Counted from the stretch's first letter, positions 11,301 through 23,900 are shown. The stretch: 64,000 nucleotides of DNA from Nemopilema nomurai (GCA_003864495.1 ML133457.1:248001-312000); one strand, 5' to 3'. Notes: generated by a model from the letters alone, not told the origin. Program-made: numbers and translations.

Positions 11301-14300
11301 AACCTCGTCTTTCTTCAGGAACGCCATTAATCCCCCTGCAACTTCTAGTCCAAATATCAGGAACAGGCCGACGAAAAACTAAAAATTAAGTGGATTTTTA
11401 TAAAAAACATGGGTATCCTGTCGCAAGCAATATAAATCGGTACCGTAATTACAGGAAAACAAGCATGCCTTGTATACCAAAAAAGTTACGGAAGAGCGTC
11501 TCTATATACCAAGAGTGGTTCGATACAATTGGGTAGCACCCTTGTGGAAAGAATTTTCCTTCTGTCAGCATTTGCCTTATGATTATATATCTATGGTTTA
11601 AATGGCTCTGATGAAGGCTTTAGGCCGAAACTAAAACTGCCTTGGCTACGGTGAAATCTCCAGTGTCGGCTTCGGAGATTTATCGCTCATTTCATTGGGT
11701 CGTATGGCCCAGTGGAATGAGCGTTGGTTTTTGGAGCAGCAAGCTGGAGTATATATATAAGAATGCGTTCCCCTCGACCCACTGCATAGTGTACTCAATC
11801 CTTCGTACACAATGACATGCAATAATGTGCCGGTGTGTCCCGGTTCCAAAAGCAAATAAAAGTGTTTTCTTCGTTAAGAGAGCCATTTTTAAGCAAGCGG
11901 CGATATAAAACCAAGACTTACCACGCCAATAGATAGTACACGAACAATAAAACTTGTCATGAAAAAATTGTCAAACAAAACTTTATTTAATCTACACGGG
12001 CAAGGAAATTGGTCAAGGAAAATTACCAAGGAAAAATTGTTTGCGTAGATGCGGCTTTACAGGTGATCAACAAATGAAGCAAAGGCGCATTTTTTACCAC
12101 GCATGGCCATATAATCATCGGGAGGGTCGGCACATGTAGACTATGCAATCGAACTTATCTCATTGCTGGGAATGTCAATACTCATATCTGTAAAATTGAG
12201 AGAACGTTTCCTGCTGTATTAGTATTTAGTATTTAATTCCACGCAGCATCCGAAAGTGGCTCTTAGGACACCGAGAAGCTTAATTTAATAGCGAAGTGCC
12301 CTGGTCCTTCCTCTCGATATGACCACACCTTGCGATTTCTTATGCCTTGAATTACAGAGAGCTCAGAGCTGGTGACTCTCCCTACTCTGTGTGAAATATG
12401 TCATGCCAAGGATTCGAACCACGGACCCTTGGGCTCGGACTAAGAGCTTCAAGGTAGAACAAAAAGTGGAGCAAATTTTTTGGATCCTTCAAGGTTCTTT
12501 TTTTACCTCATCAGGGGCTGCGACAGGAGAATGTTCAAAGGGTTCTGCATAGAACCGTTCCGCGTAGGTATGGGTACGCTTCCCGTTCACACGATGTCTT
12601 TGCACGATGTACTGTACAGAACCGTTTCTTTTTATCCATTCACGCATGACTAATTGCCTCTAGTCGAAACGACGATGAAACAAATAGCCAGTTGAGCCCA
12701 ATCTCCACTAGGCAGAAAATTGTCGCGCCGCGAAAAGTAGGATCACTTTCTACTTTTCGCTAGTCGGCATTTTCCGCCGCGACAATTTAATTTGCCAATT
12801 AGATCGCAGGAAATTTTTCCGCCTCGACAATTTTCCGCCTAGTGGAGATTGGGCTTTACGGACTGAAACTCACGTGACAGCCTGTAAGCATGGACACATG
12901 ATTGGCTGTGATGTGCCCAATCAGCGTCCACATACACTTTCAGATGAATCCCTGAAAAGGCGAACTATCCCTTTGCACATATAATGAGACTACACATACG
13001 AGGCAGGCTCCAAAACTTCCAAGAAAAAGACGATTTACAATCTCCGCCAAAAAAATTGGAACTCCGGGAGAATTTTGCGACCCCCGTTCTACTTCTGTGT
13101 CCTCTTTGATGTCGCACCTGACCCTTGATACGATGTTGAATTGTAGGGTGAATTATTAACTCTTACGTTACACAACATTGTTTAAGGGCCAAAGGGCTAT
13201 TGCAGCTTGTGCATAATGGGAATTGAGATTGCCTAATTATGTAAATGTCATCAGCAAACATACATAGTCATCACCTTGATCAGCGTAATCTGGATTCTCT
13301 GAAAACTTTTTCTACAGTGGAATCACTTGGAGATTGCGTGCTCCGCAGTACCCTGGGTACCAGACTCCCAGGGTGGCTCCGCAGCTGCTTATTTCCCGCT
13401 GGAGATTTTTCCTGATACTCGTAGGAACATGTTGTTTTATCCCCTCCTCTAGCCCTCGTGTCCTGCGTTCTACATGATGGGCATTAAGTTATGGTAAATA
13501 GCGGTTCTCTGCGGGGAGTTTGTCTCTTTTCACGTGATAAGTTTGTTTTCCTGTGATCAGACATCAACTGCGCGGTTATAACATCACGTGTGCAGTTTGC
13601 TTGACAGCCAATCGGATTGGCGAAGCTATCAAAATGACTAAGATTTTTTTGCAGTTTGGGTATACGCTTTTCATTAACCATGAGTCAATGCCTTTAAAGA
13701 TACATACCACTGCCATCATACACCGATTTTCTTTATAAATGCCGTAGCACCCAGCAATGCCAACGAGCATGATAAGGCAGCCAGAACCAATAAGAACGTT
13801 GGTTGCCGATGAGATACCATCTTTGCCGACGATAGAATCGAAGTCTCTGGCCTCGATTCGGATCCAAACACCAACAACCAGGATTCCCAGACCAGAAATC
13901 TGAAAATAGAAGCGTGCGTAAGAGTGTTGGGGTACATTAGGGAGAAAACGGAACATATATCAAGAAAATGTCTCCAAAATGTCAGGGATGCAGAAATGAC
14001 TGCTAACTCTGCTAACTACAATAACTTCTATCAATGTGGTCGTAAATGAAAGCCTTTCAGGGGCTCCAATTTTAGACTCACAATTTTACAAAATCAATTA
14101 TTCTACTATCTTGATGTAGCTTAGGGACGCCATTCCATCTTCATTAGAACCACAATCGGTAAAAACTTCTCCACGATTACCTTCGACTTGATGGCGAGAG
14201 AATTTACACGTTTTTTTTATAAGGAACCTACCACAAGGCCTAGTTCCAAAAGTTCCTTATTCGTAGACCTCAAGTCATCATATTTTAGTACCAAAAGTTC

Positions 14301-17300
14301 CTTAATAGTTCCTTAATTTTCATTGCACATCAATAAGCCTTAGCACTTAATAGAGAGAGGGGCAAGACAGCATACGGAAACTACTCAATGAAGCACTTGA
14401 CACACGAATAGCAAACAATCTATGCGAGTATTTGCTGCAAAATTTTCGAATTGAAAAGTTCCTTAGGGATTTCGTTTTTAGTAGTACAAGTTCTTTAAAT
14501 ATTTCGGCCTTCTACATGTAGGTTCCTTATAAAGTGGTTCCTTATAAAAAAGCGTGTAATTATTGCCAAGAAACTTCACGAGCAAGCTCACAATATCAGG
14601 CAAAATTTGCGAGAGAGAATGCTGTTTCTGCAATTTTCCACTTTACCTTGTCCTCCCCTTCACAATTTTCTTAAGTATAGCCATTTTGCTAGATACCCCT
14701 TAGCCTATTCATTGCTAGGATTGTCTTCAATGACAATTCTCGTTAGTGCGTCACACATTTTGCGTCAAAGCATTGCCTCGTGTAAGTTCCCTCTCCTCCC
14801 CTTGTTTATGTAATAGTTGCGGGATTTTCCCAGCATTGTTTAGGCCTATTTATAGGTTACTCATTCTCAACCTTATGTTGTTATTATACCATTTGCGTAG
14901 TTTTTATCATTTTGGCATACTTGAGATTTAGTTATGTTTCCGTTGCCTGGCATCATTTAACCTATCCCTTCCTTTTATTTATCATCGGTTAGTTACCATA
15001 ATCGTCGTGTAATAGGGGAGGGTGGGGCATGTTGTCACAAAAATCATTCAAACGGTCACAGCTGCTTAATGGAGCAAGTGAAATCTAAGAGTCAAAATTC
15101 TTTAAATACCTAATTTACCCCTTTACCTAAAATGCACAACACTTTTCGGTTATTGATGCTGGGCAAAGATCTTTGTTAACAATTGTGAGACCTGACCTGT
15201 CTGTGTCCCAGCATAAGGGGTAAGTTGTCACACATAAAAAATGCTAAAAATAACACCAAACAAAACTTATTAGTAAAATTATGCAGAAGGAAACATGGAA
15301 TCATTCGGCCTAGGTTCAATAAAAATGAAAAAAACAGAATAGTTTACTGCTGAGTATGAGAAATAAGAGAGCTTGTGGAATGTTCTCGAGTTCGTGTGCA
15401 GGCCTTTTCCTTAGATGAAGGGCAACTCCTTCAAAAATGCATCGTATGTACCGTAAAAAGGATTTCTTCGTCCTTTTAATACAAGTGCGATAACTATGGC
15501 AGCTGAGGCAACCTTCTCCTCCATTTTAAAAACAAAATTGAGGTGTTTGACTGTTGTCAATTCGACAAAATCTTATCATGATTCGACAAAATCTGACCAT
15601 GTAAAAGGGGCTTTAGATTCGACAAATCTATAGAAAAACTTGATTCGACATTATCGAATTCGACAAAGTCTGACCGTGTAAGAGCGGCTTAAGAGCGGCT
15701 TTAGATGTATTAACGTTTCTGGGATATCAGATGTATGGTCGAAAAGATGGATTTGCGAGTTAAAATAGATGGAATCGTAATTTAACTTGAGAGAAGCAGT
15801 GGCGTAGCGTGAGTTGCAGAAGTGGGTATGCGGAGAGGGGTCAAGGGGCAACGCCCTTATGGAGGGCAGGGGGCAAAGCCCCGAAAGCTATGGCTTTTCA
15901 AAAACACCTGATTGTTAAAATAGCGCACTCTCTAGATTCTTATCATGCTAAACAGAACATCTACAACAAAGTTCGAAACGAAAATTATATAACAAAAACA
16001 TGACAATTTTTGACAACAACATGACATGACAAACATAACTATGTTCAAATGAATTAGGCTACCATCTCTAAGCTGATAAACAATCCAAGATCTTCTATGA
16101 CAATTTAATGTTCGTGGTTATGATAATATTTATAATCAATATGCTGGCGAAAATGGTATTCTAAAAGGGCAGACCCCCGTACCACCCCTATTTGCGTACC
16201 CTCCCTATTTTGATACCCTCACTAATTGAGTACCCTCACCTGGCACTCAAGCTAAAATGAAAAGCATTTGTGCAATCATCTTATACTCCTCTATCTCTAT
16301 AAAACTATAATCCATATCGTGTACTTGTTTGAATCTACATGTCGAAAACTTATGCTGAGATTCAATTCAACTCTAGGGCATGCCTGGCTCTTGGTGATCA
16401 GTATCTGATCACGTGACTTGGCTTGCTGATCAAGTGAACAAGAAGCAATCTGAAGTCAGTTGATTCCGCATTCCCGGAAATGAGCAGTGCTGTAGACAAA
16501 GGTTGCTAGCCAAAGTCAGTCCAAAACAAAGGGGTCTTTAGAAACAGGGATACGAAGATTAGTGAATTCCTTTCAAGGTCAAAGCTAAGGTAGGTATATT
16601 GAGCTCCGATGAGTGGATCAAGGGTACGACAGTGCAAATTTTAATTAATCGTCAAAGCAACTGTTTAAGCAATAAAAATTGTTTTCTTTTTCAAAAAGGC
16701 GTTTTTAAAAATATTTTTAGTCAGATTTTGCAGGGCATGCGGCGCATTACCAGCTTCCCTTGACGCTACGCCACTGGACAGAAGTGCTCTGAACTTGGTC
16801 TTGTTCTTGGCAATTCTCTCTTCTGCAGTATTGAGAAAACAAGACGAATGCTTTCTTTTTTCGCGGCTTTCTCGGTAGACACTATGACACCAATTTGAAG
16901 CAAGTATATCAGCATTTAGACTTGTAGCAAGTCCACATTTTTGCGGGTTTTTGAATCGCCTCGCGGGTCAGCTGGTTTATGAGAGATAATGCGGGTCGGA
17001 CCCGCGAGTCGGGGGCAAGTTAGGATCTCTGTGTTGGTGCAAGATTAGATAGAAATACAAAGAAAAAAATAATACAAAGTGGAAAATTACAAAAAGGTCA
17101 AAGGGCTGAAAATGGTAAATGACAACACTTCTCTCTTTCTTATGTGATTCGTCGCTGCTTACTCACTGATTGTGCATACCCAGTGATTCAGTGGGGAGGA
17201 AATTCTGGAGTTGTAATAGAGTTAAAATACTGCTGCTGATATGATTTAGAAAATCCTCCCCCCCCATAATCTCCCCCCCCATAATCTCCCCCCCATAATC

Positions 17301-17913
17301 TCCCCCCTCCACAATCTTCGCTTTTTCTTGACTCTACTCAGTAAGAAATGCTAATTGATGTGATTTCCAGCGAGAACCAACTTCAGTGACATTGCCACGA
17401 TTCGGATTGTGCATGCTTGTCTCCCTATCGTTATATTTTAACCAAGTCTATTTAAAGCTTTGTTCACACCAGTGGTGTTTGAGTGTGACGTGAGAGGCAA
17501 GCACTTACTGAGGCCCGAAGGCCTAAATGGTCAATCGATCAATTTAAACGAGGTTTTGAAAAGAGGTCAGAACGGTCACAGTTCAAGGACAGTCTGTCAC
17601 ACCATAGAAGAGGGGCGCTATCTGAGCTTATAATATACACTTATTTAAATGCTGGAAATTGGAGGCACGTCCCCTCTTTAACCCCAATTTCTAAGTCTGT
17701 GGGCGCAGATCTTATTCCAGAAAGAGTTCATGCCAAACGTTTATGGCAATCGCAAACGCACATGCTAGCAGAAGGGGCCTAAATTTGATCTAATTATAAA
17801 CAATTATACTTCATGCTTCATGAATTCTTTTCGATGTGAGGACTTACCCACAAGACGAAGCTGAACAGACAGAGAACATACTTCATACACTGAACGCCGT
17901 AGCCTACCACCAT
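8325..17913 (-). CDS. Tetraspanin B, complete
   Basis: Complete tetraspanin of 257 residues. Minus-strand exons: 17848-17913, 13708-13899, 11304-11378, 10468-10578, 9443-9595, 8990-9079, 8325-8411 (stop TGA at 8325-8327). Every intron is phase 0 with GT-AG ends. It starts MVVGYGVQCMKYVLC (Cys before TM1), then TM2 ending GCYGIYKENR, TM3 FFVGLFLIFGLEVAGG, and a large extracellular loop with KCCG, PKSCC, SCG and GC (six cysteines). FNST is a glycosylation sequon. TM4 continues through the last exon, which begins ILGIVLTGLLF and ends in a serine-rich tail. The TM1-TM2 exon (192 bp), TM3 exon (75 bp) and the next exon (111 bp) match gene A exactly in size. The 3.9-kb intron 1 carries MITEs and a hAT-like element. 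Confidence 0.92.
8930..8981. repeat. Hairpin next to a splice donor
   Basis: Near-perfect palindrome: tagcctgagccccagactcc pairs with ggggtctggaactcaggcta around aaattctagtt. On the transcribed minus strand it starts about 8 nt after the donor of tetraspanin B exon 8990-9079 (GT at 8989-8988). Confidence 0.8.
9095..9305. repeat. AT-rich imperfect minisatellite
   Basis: Repeats of gataataatagtcaaaatg and gaaaatattaatgatag in tetraspanin B intron 9080-9442, giving isoleucine-rich chance ORFs in both strands. Confidence 0.85.
12243..12450 (-). mobile_element. tRNA-derived SINE, copy 2
   Basis: Same family as 2628-2842. This copy keeps a B box on the minus strand (GGTTCGAATC at 12411-12420), while the A box end is degenerate. 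Inserted in the first 2.3 kb of the tetraspanin B intron 11379-13707. Confidence 0.7.
12695..12855. mobile_element. Palindromic fold-back MITE
   Basis: 161-bp element with long inverted arms: AGCCCAATCTCCACTAGGC at the left and its complement GCCTAGTGGAGATTGGGCT at the right, plus internal gaaaattgtcg / cgacaattttc and a central ctacttttcgc hairpin. No clear target duplication seen. In tetraspanin B intron 11379-13707. Confidence 0.8.
13479..13693. mobile_element. TTAA-type (piggyBac-like) MITE, copy 1
   Basis: About 80% similar by eye to 47646-47859. Ends GGGCATTAAGTTATGG and CCATGAGTCAATGCCT, followed by TTAA at 13694-13697. Only ten bases separate it from the 5' splice site of tetraspanin B exon 13708-13899. 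No transposase. Confidence 0.75.
14217..14556 (+). mobile_element. GTTCCTTA-rich MITE, copy C (complete)
   Basis: 340-bp copy flanked by TA (14215-14216 and 14557-14558). Ends CACGTTTTTTTTATAAGGAA and GTTCCTTATAAAAAAGCGTG. Has internal deletions relative to copy B. Inserted in tetraspanin B intron 1. Confidence 0.85.
15797..16776. mobile_element. Non-autonomous hAT-like element
   Basis: Perfect 14-bp inverted termini CAGTGGCGTAGCGT / ACGCTACGCCACTG. The flanks gagagaag (15789-15796) and gacagaag (16777-16784) match at 7 of 8 positions, as an aged 8-bp target duplication of the hAT type. 980 bp; no transposase-like ORF. In tetraspanin B intron 1. Confidence 0.8.
17257..17315. repeat. ccccccataatct minisatellite
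   Basis: Four units of a C-run plus ataatct in tetraspanin B intron 1. Other homopolymer runs: C at 7311-7323 and G at 10134-10148. Confidence 0.85.
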
Positions 17914-18470
17914 TTTGCCAGATCAATATGGCATGCGTTCAAATTGCACACGCACTCACACGCACTTGGAATCGTTCCGAAAACTAGCCCAAATAGGCGC
18001 TGCGTTTGCACGAGAACTGTTGGAACGGTTGGAACCGATCCATTTGGGACCGCTACAGAGGTTGTTCCGCAACACATCTTTGCTAACGATTTCCTGTTCA
18101 CATTTGCAGGCTTTTAAATGCGTACACTTAATCTTGATCGATTTTAATTAATAACCATTTTCGAAATGTATCGTCTAGGACTTGGTGCAGATTTGGTGTT
18201 CACCCTATGAAAAATAAGAGCGGGAGCTGCCATTACTCAATACGGTGGGAAAATGTTGGTCTTATGACTTTCTCGGAAACAGGTTCAATTCGCTGTAGAT
18301 CACAAAATATTCTATTGTAGATCGATTGACTTCATGGAAAATAAAGGGCTAGCGAGGCGAAGAAGATTGATTTGATCGTACTTCAAAATACTCTGCAGCA
18401 ATTGACTGATTTACGAACACTATAACAAACTATACAATACACACGTGATTAGCGTCCAGTGTGCGTACGT

Positions 18471-18694
18471 GTGCTTTGCGGTACAAAACTTCACAATATC
18501 AAAAGATAGCGGAACAGGTTTTTGCACTTTTTCCTCCGACACTCCTCAGAGTTTGCCAACGTCAGAAAATAACCAAAAGCTGACAGAATAAATAACCAGC
18601 TGCGGATCAAAAACAACTATAGGGCAACACCTTCTGAAGAATCCAGATTGGGCCAAAACATACAGTGACGACAATTTCCGCAAAATTGAGGAAT
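18471..18694. mobile_element. Penelope-like fragment with inverted 3' region
   Basis: Bases about 18471-18620 match, in reverse orientation, the PLE 3' region seen on the plus strand at 50585-50760 (tacaaaacttcac, ccgacactcctcagag, gaataaataaccagctg). They are followed directly by a plus-strand coding fragment, 18621-18694 (QHLLKNPDWAKTYSDDNFRK, ending TGA), the endonuclease tail. An inverted terminal piece joined to a 5'-truncated forward piece is the arrangement known for Penelope-like insertions. The hammerhead-like segment in this copy has lost its second stem I strand. Confidence 0.6.
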
Positions 18695-19125
18695 GACTGA
18701 ACTCTGACCTAGGAAGATGTGAATGATTGAACTCTGACCTGGGGAGAGGGTGAATGACTAAACTCTGCCTTGGGAAGATGTGGATGATTGAACTCTGACC
18801 TGGGGAGAGTGTGAATGACTAAACTCTGACTTGGGAAGATGTGGATGATTGAACTCTGACCTGGGGAGAGTGTGAATGACTAAACTCTGATTTGGGAAGT
18901 TGTGAATGATTCAACTCTGATCTGGGAAGATGTGGATGATTGAACTCTGATCTGGGAAGATGTGAATGATTGAACTCTGATCTGGGAAGGTGTGAATGAT
19001 TGAACTCTGATCTGGGAATAAGCGAATGATTGAACTCTGAACTGGGAAGATGCAAATGATTGAACTCTGTCCTGGGAAGATGTGAATGATTGAACTCTGA
19101 ACTGGGAAGGTGTGAATGATTGGTT
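18690..19125. repeat. 30-bp minisatellite, about 14 units
   Basis: Unit gaatgattgaactctgatct plus gggaagatgt. Several units vary (ctggggagagtgtg insertion). Begins right after the PLE fragment at 18471-18694, in the spacer between tetraspanins B and C. Because the unit is a multiple of three, long repeat-coded reading frames arise by chance. Confidence 0.9.
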
Positions 19126-20959
19126 GCTTTTACAAATGGCACCCACTCATACATTTTTTGAGCTAGGAATCCTAAAGGGAGAACGAACGCCCATAAATGA
19201 CAACCACAGGTGACTCAATTCGGACAAAACCAGTATCTTATGGCCCCATTAACACGAGAGAAAAAGAAACGGATCCAAAGAACCAGAACTTTTAGGTACG
19301 ACATGGGTACGATCCACAAGTGTTAACACGGGAACAGACCAAAAGCGAATCTCTCTTTTTATGCATGCGCAATAACAAGGTGATTGTTAATTTTAATGTT
19401 GGTGGTCTCGTTTTATTGCCGTACCTTTGCGGGCCCAAAGAGGTACGCATCTCTCCAAGAAAAGATACGTATCCTACCGTGCCCGGGTAAACGCAAGGTC
19501 TATCGTAACCAGTTTAGGTACGGGTCTATGCGGATCCGTTGATCATTAGGAGGTCCCTCCTTCACCATGATAAAATCTGCAGCTCTCCCTCCCACGTTTT
19601 CTCCCTTAAACCCTGGTGATATTCCCGACTCCCTTTCTCACGCCCCTCCTTCATGTCCTTCCCAACTCCCGTCTTACTCCACACAGCATCTTCATCTGTC
19701 CACATTCAAGTCGAAGCGATGCAACAACAACCATCAATGAAAAACTGCATCATGTGATCAAATGCAATAGCATAATGTGTATGAAAGTTTGTACTAAAAT
19801 AATCAACATTAAACTGAAAAGAGAAAATACAAAATACATAATTTGAGGTTGGTGCTTTGAAAAAGCTAGCGAGAGAAATATTTGCTTTCTTACTGCAAGA
19901 TCATGTTAATCATTAATAACTACGTGCATAACTACTTTCTAATGCGAAAAATGTCCCAAGCAAGTTCCAATACCTCTTGCTTGGGGGCGGGGATAGGGGG
20001 CTGAATCCCTCTTTTGTCTTTCAATAAATACAGATGTCTATAGCGCAACCTAGGCTAATTGGTAATGGGTTGATTTCATCCTTAGTGCCACCTTGAAGTA
20101 GGGGTACTTCGGCTGGGATGCCACTATTTACAAATACACGGAGCCCTGAAAGCCCCTCGGGAGATTGGAATACTGCCATTGTTGTTGGAGTTACAACGAG
20201 CTACGGAGATTTCTTCAGCCACAAGGGCCATTATGGTTTTGTAAATTATGCTCCCACGCTAGAAGCCATTGACTTGAATGACGTCATAATCACGATAAAG
20301 CTTTCTCCTTGTGCTACAATTAGGTACTAAAATTTATAAGTGGCCAGATATAAGAGATCATTCCAATATAACCTACAGATTTTCTGTATGGTTGAAAAGT
20401 GATTACTTTTAGACTAAAACGGCAGTTACAAATTAAAAAGACATAAAATATGTTTAACTAAAACTAAAAGAGGATATCGGTGATTTATGAACTTCGGACA
20501 AGTTGTCTTTTTGTCCAAGCCTCGTTTCGACCAGTGTACATAGCTTGCAAAATGGAGTTCTAATGCATCTACTGACTAGAATACTTGATTATTACAACAT
20601 TAAGCATCATTTGCATCTAATTGCCTATCAATTATGTTTCTAATGACAATCCCCTTAAAGTTATGAGAACTCCAGCTGCCACTAGGCTCCTTTGATTCTA
20701 TTAGACAGCAGATTCCACAACTTGCATCACGAAAGTCTTTTTGATTCATTAACAGGACTTATAATATCTATTCGTCCGATTTCATTTACTCTAACTACAG
20801 TACGAAGTGAGAAAGGTCCTTTTAGCCCATTATATAGAACATTAAGGTGATAATAAACAGATATATCCAGATCTGTTCTTACAATGTTTCACAAACCTTA
20901 TAAAAACAGTACGCTGTATGCAGTATTGCTTCTGACACCCTTCGCTAACATAATTCTCT

Positions 20960-23900
20960 TTAGTTACTGTCAATACTAAAGAAAAGGCACAGCGCAAAGA
21001 TCATTCCAAGAATCTACAAAAAACAACGTAACAATGCAGAGTGTGAAGTCAATTTAAGGAATGTAGAATACTTACTCTCAAGTTCTTAATTGCAGGGGGG
21101 TCTAATACGCAGGGGGATAGCATTTTATTAAAAAAGCCCCCAAGTGGGAGAGGGGGGTCATAATAGATTGAAATGCTTAGATTGCTCGAAATTTTTAACT
21201 AAAAAGATTTGGGGAATGACTTTTTGTATGAAATAGATAATTAAGGGGGGTGTTAATGAATTAAAATGGGTATGCAAAATTTCTGAAAAATTGAGTTTAC
21301 CCCCCCTCTCCTACAATAAGGTACTTGAGAATACACAAATCAACCTGAGAAACTCAGATTATAAATGAGTAAGGTTAGATTATCCAGTAAAAATTTTTAA
21401 AGGCACAAATACCTGAACGGCACCAACTCCAATGGCAATACCTCCAATTATCAGCATGTGGTCCTTGGCATACTTTTTAATTTCCACCACGCAACTCTTC
21501 GAATTTGAAATCAAAGCAATTTATTTTACTAAACCTACATATCAAAAATCTAATTTACTTCAATATTTGTTAGCAGGAAAGAGCAGCAACAACAATTTAA
21601 TCCAATGTTTTAAGAGTTAAAGTTTTGCTCACAACGCAAAATGAATTGCTCAGGAAAATTTCAAACACGTTTGCATTGAAATGTTTCCACCCTTGACCCA
21701 TGTCAACCTGAGTTTCAAGACACTCAAAATTTCCTTTCTATGTACAGTCCAGTTCGTCTAACCACCTGCTAAACCAGACTTGTTTATCCAAATTGTGTAT
21801 TCATCACAAAATCTTCAAAATATTTTGTTTTTAAAGTTGTATTTATCACACAATTATCATAAATTAAAATTATTTATTATGGTGTAGAGCCTGCCTATTC
21901 CACCGGGTTACCTCTAAGTGCTTTCCACAATTAGTGCATATATGAGCTCAGAGTCTCTAAAAATTGACAGCTCCACAGCTAGGAGCCGGGGGAAGGTTTG
22001 CCTACTAACAACATATTTGTGGAAGGTTTATTGGTAACTTTCATTATATATAAGCAATGAAAGGGATTATAAAAATTTTTTGTTTTGAGTTGATAGTTAG
22101 GAAGAATTGACTTATAAAAATTGCAGTTGCTAGAAAAAGCGGAACTAGCTTTGTCATACTAAAAGTACTTTTTCATCCGACACTCCTCAGAGAATGTAAA
22201 CGTCGGAAAATAACCAAAAACTGACCGAATAAATAGCCCAATGCGGATCGAAAACACTAGAGAAAAATTGCAGTCAGAGGGAAGGACAAAACTTTTTCAG
22301 GACTCTGTCATTTACAGTGTTAATGTACAGAACATTTTGCAGAGGCTTCGCATGTAAAGGCAGATACGCAGTGGCTATTGAGCAATTACAGATGAGTCAG
22401 TTTGTTTGGACACCCTTTTACTGAACAACACTGAGTGAAATTCTGAATGTTGATAGCTGTTCAGTGAATTTTCAGCTCACTTGACGAAGGCCTAAATGTC
22501 ACACTAAACATTTTTGGCTTTTGGTAACATATCTCTCCTTCAAAACTATGAAACCCTAATATGATTATTCATGATTGTTCTTGAGGTGTTCACATGAAGG
22601 TTTGCTCATTTGTAAAATAAACATAAACCTAAAAAATAAACCATCAATTTGACTCTGATCACAGGACACACTACTCAGGTGAAAGTGTCATGCATATTTC
22701 ATGCCAAAACAAATGTAGTATGTGATAGGATATGAAAAGGGGTCAAGTTTGATACATATGAGTCATACACACCTTATTATAGGCATTTGTTAACAAGTTG
22801 TGTGATGTACAAATACTGGAGCCAGCTTTACAGCATGACTTTGGGACTTTACCCCTGCTTGACAGGCCCTCTCTTTTCTCCCAATTTGATCCCGAATAGT
22901 CACCAGGACCCTTGGCACCACAGCATTTGAACTAAAAAGAATTGATACAACAATGATTGCCATGATATATATATATATATGATTGGCATGATTGGTATAT
23001 GATATGATGATATGATAAGAGATTAAGATGATATGGTATGATATCATATGATACAATATTTTATGGTTTAGAACATATGAGAGGGCATGATTTATAACAT
23101 AATATGACATGAAATTATAAATGAAATAATACAATATGTTATGATGCTATATGGTGCAACAAAATATATTAATAACAACTCCATTCATATGATTTCGTTA
23201 AACAAAATTCTAGAATTTTCTTTCTTAAAAATCAATGGTAAAAGCCTAAGCAATAAACACAGTCTTCGTCATAAGGAAATCACCATGCGTGTGGTAAAGC
23301 ACACACATGATTTCTTTCATGCGTGCGATTCACACTCTTACATATCTGGCTATTTCAGACCCTGTTTACACTGTCTCCTTTAAAAATGGTACCATGACAT
23401 TATCAAATCCAGATAGCAGAGGATATAAATTTGCTGTTTCTCCGGCAAACTTTCTTCATCTTTTAGATTCTGTGATGCTTTATGAGAGTGACAAAAAGGC
23501 ATTAAAAATTTTTTGCTTGAATTTTAGACTTTTTCACTGTTGATCTGAGATGACATTTACTTGACAAAGAAAGTTTTTCATCATTGTTTAGAAATAAAGT
23601 GGAGTTGAAAACAAGAATGGGTTTTCAAAAGACAGCTTCGATCTATGAAGACCCAATTTTTCAGAAAATAAACAGGCTAAATGGATTAGATAATGAAGAA
23701 ACCTTATACTGTGAAGGTTCAAAGTCCAGGTCTTGCAGTTGTGTTTGAAACCATGCTGGATTGACAAACTTTCTAATATAGCGTTCAATTGAGTTGAAAG
23801 TTGCTATGAGACTATAATTTCTTCTCTTTCTTTGGCAATCCAGTTTTTATTGACTATGTAAACACATAATAGCATCTCCATCTCCATTGCAATAAACACA

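Larger units (their letters stand above)
17914..20959. other. Spacer between tetraspanins B and C
   Basis: Contains the PLE fragment (18471-18694) and the 30-bp minisatellite (18690-19125). Remaining sequence has only short ORFs, none of which I recognise. Confidence 0.5.

Noticed and set aside
18819..19154. Two minus-strand ORFs with a 10-residue repeat
   Set aside because: They are products of the 30-bp minisatellite; more than one frame stays open because the unit is a multiple of three, and no start context or flanking exon is seen.
23307..23543. Plus-strand ORF with a protein-like stretch
   Set aside because: Antisense within a tetraspanin C intron, no recognisable family, and no supporting splice structure.
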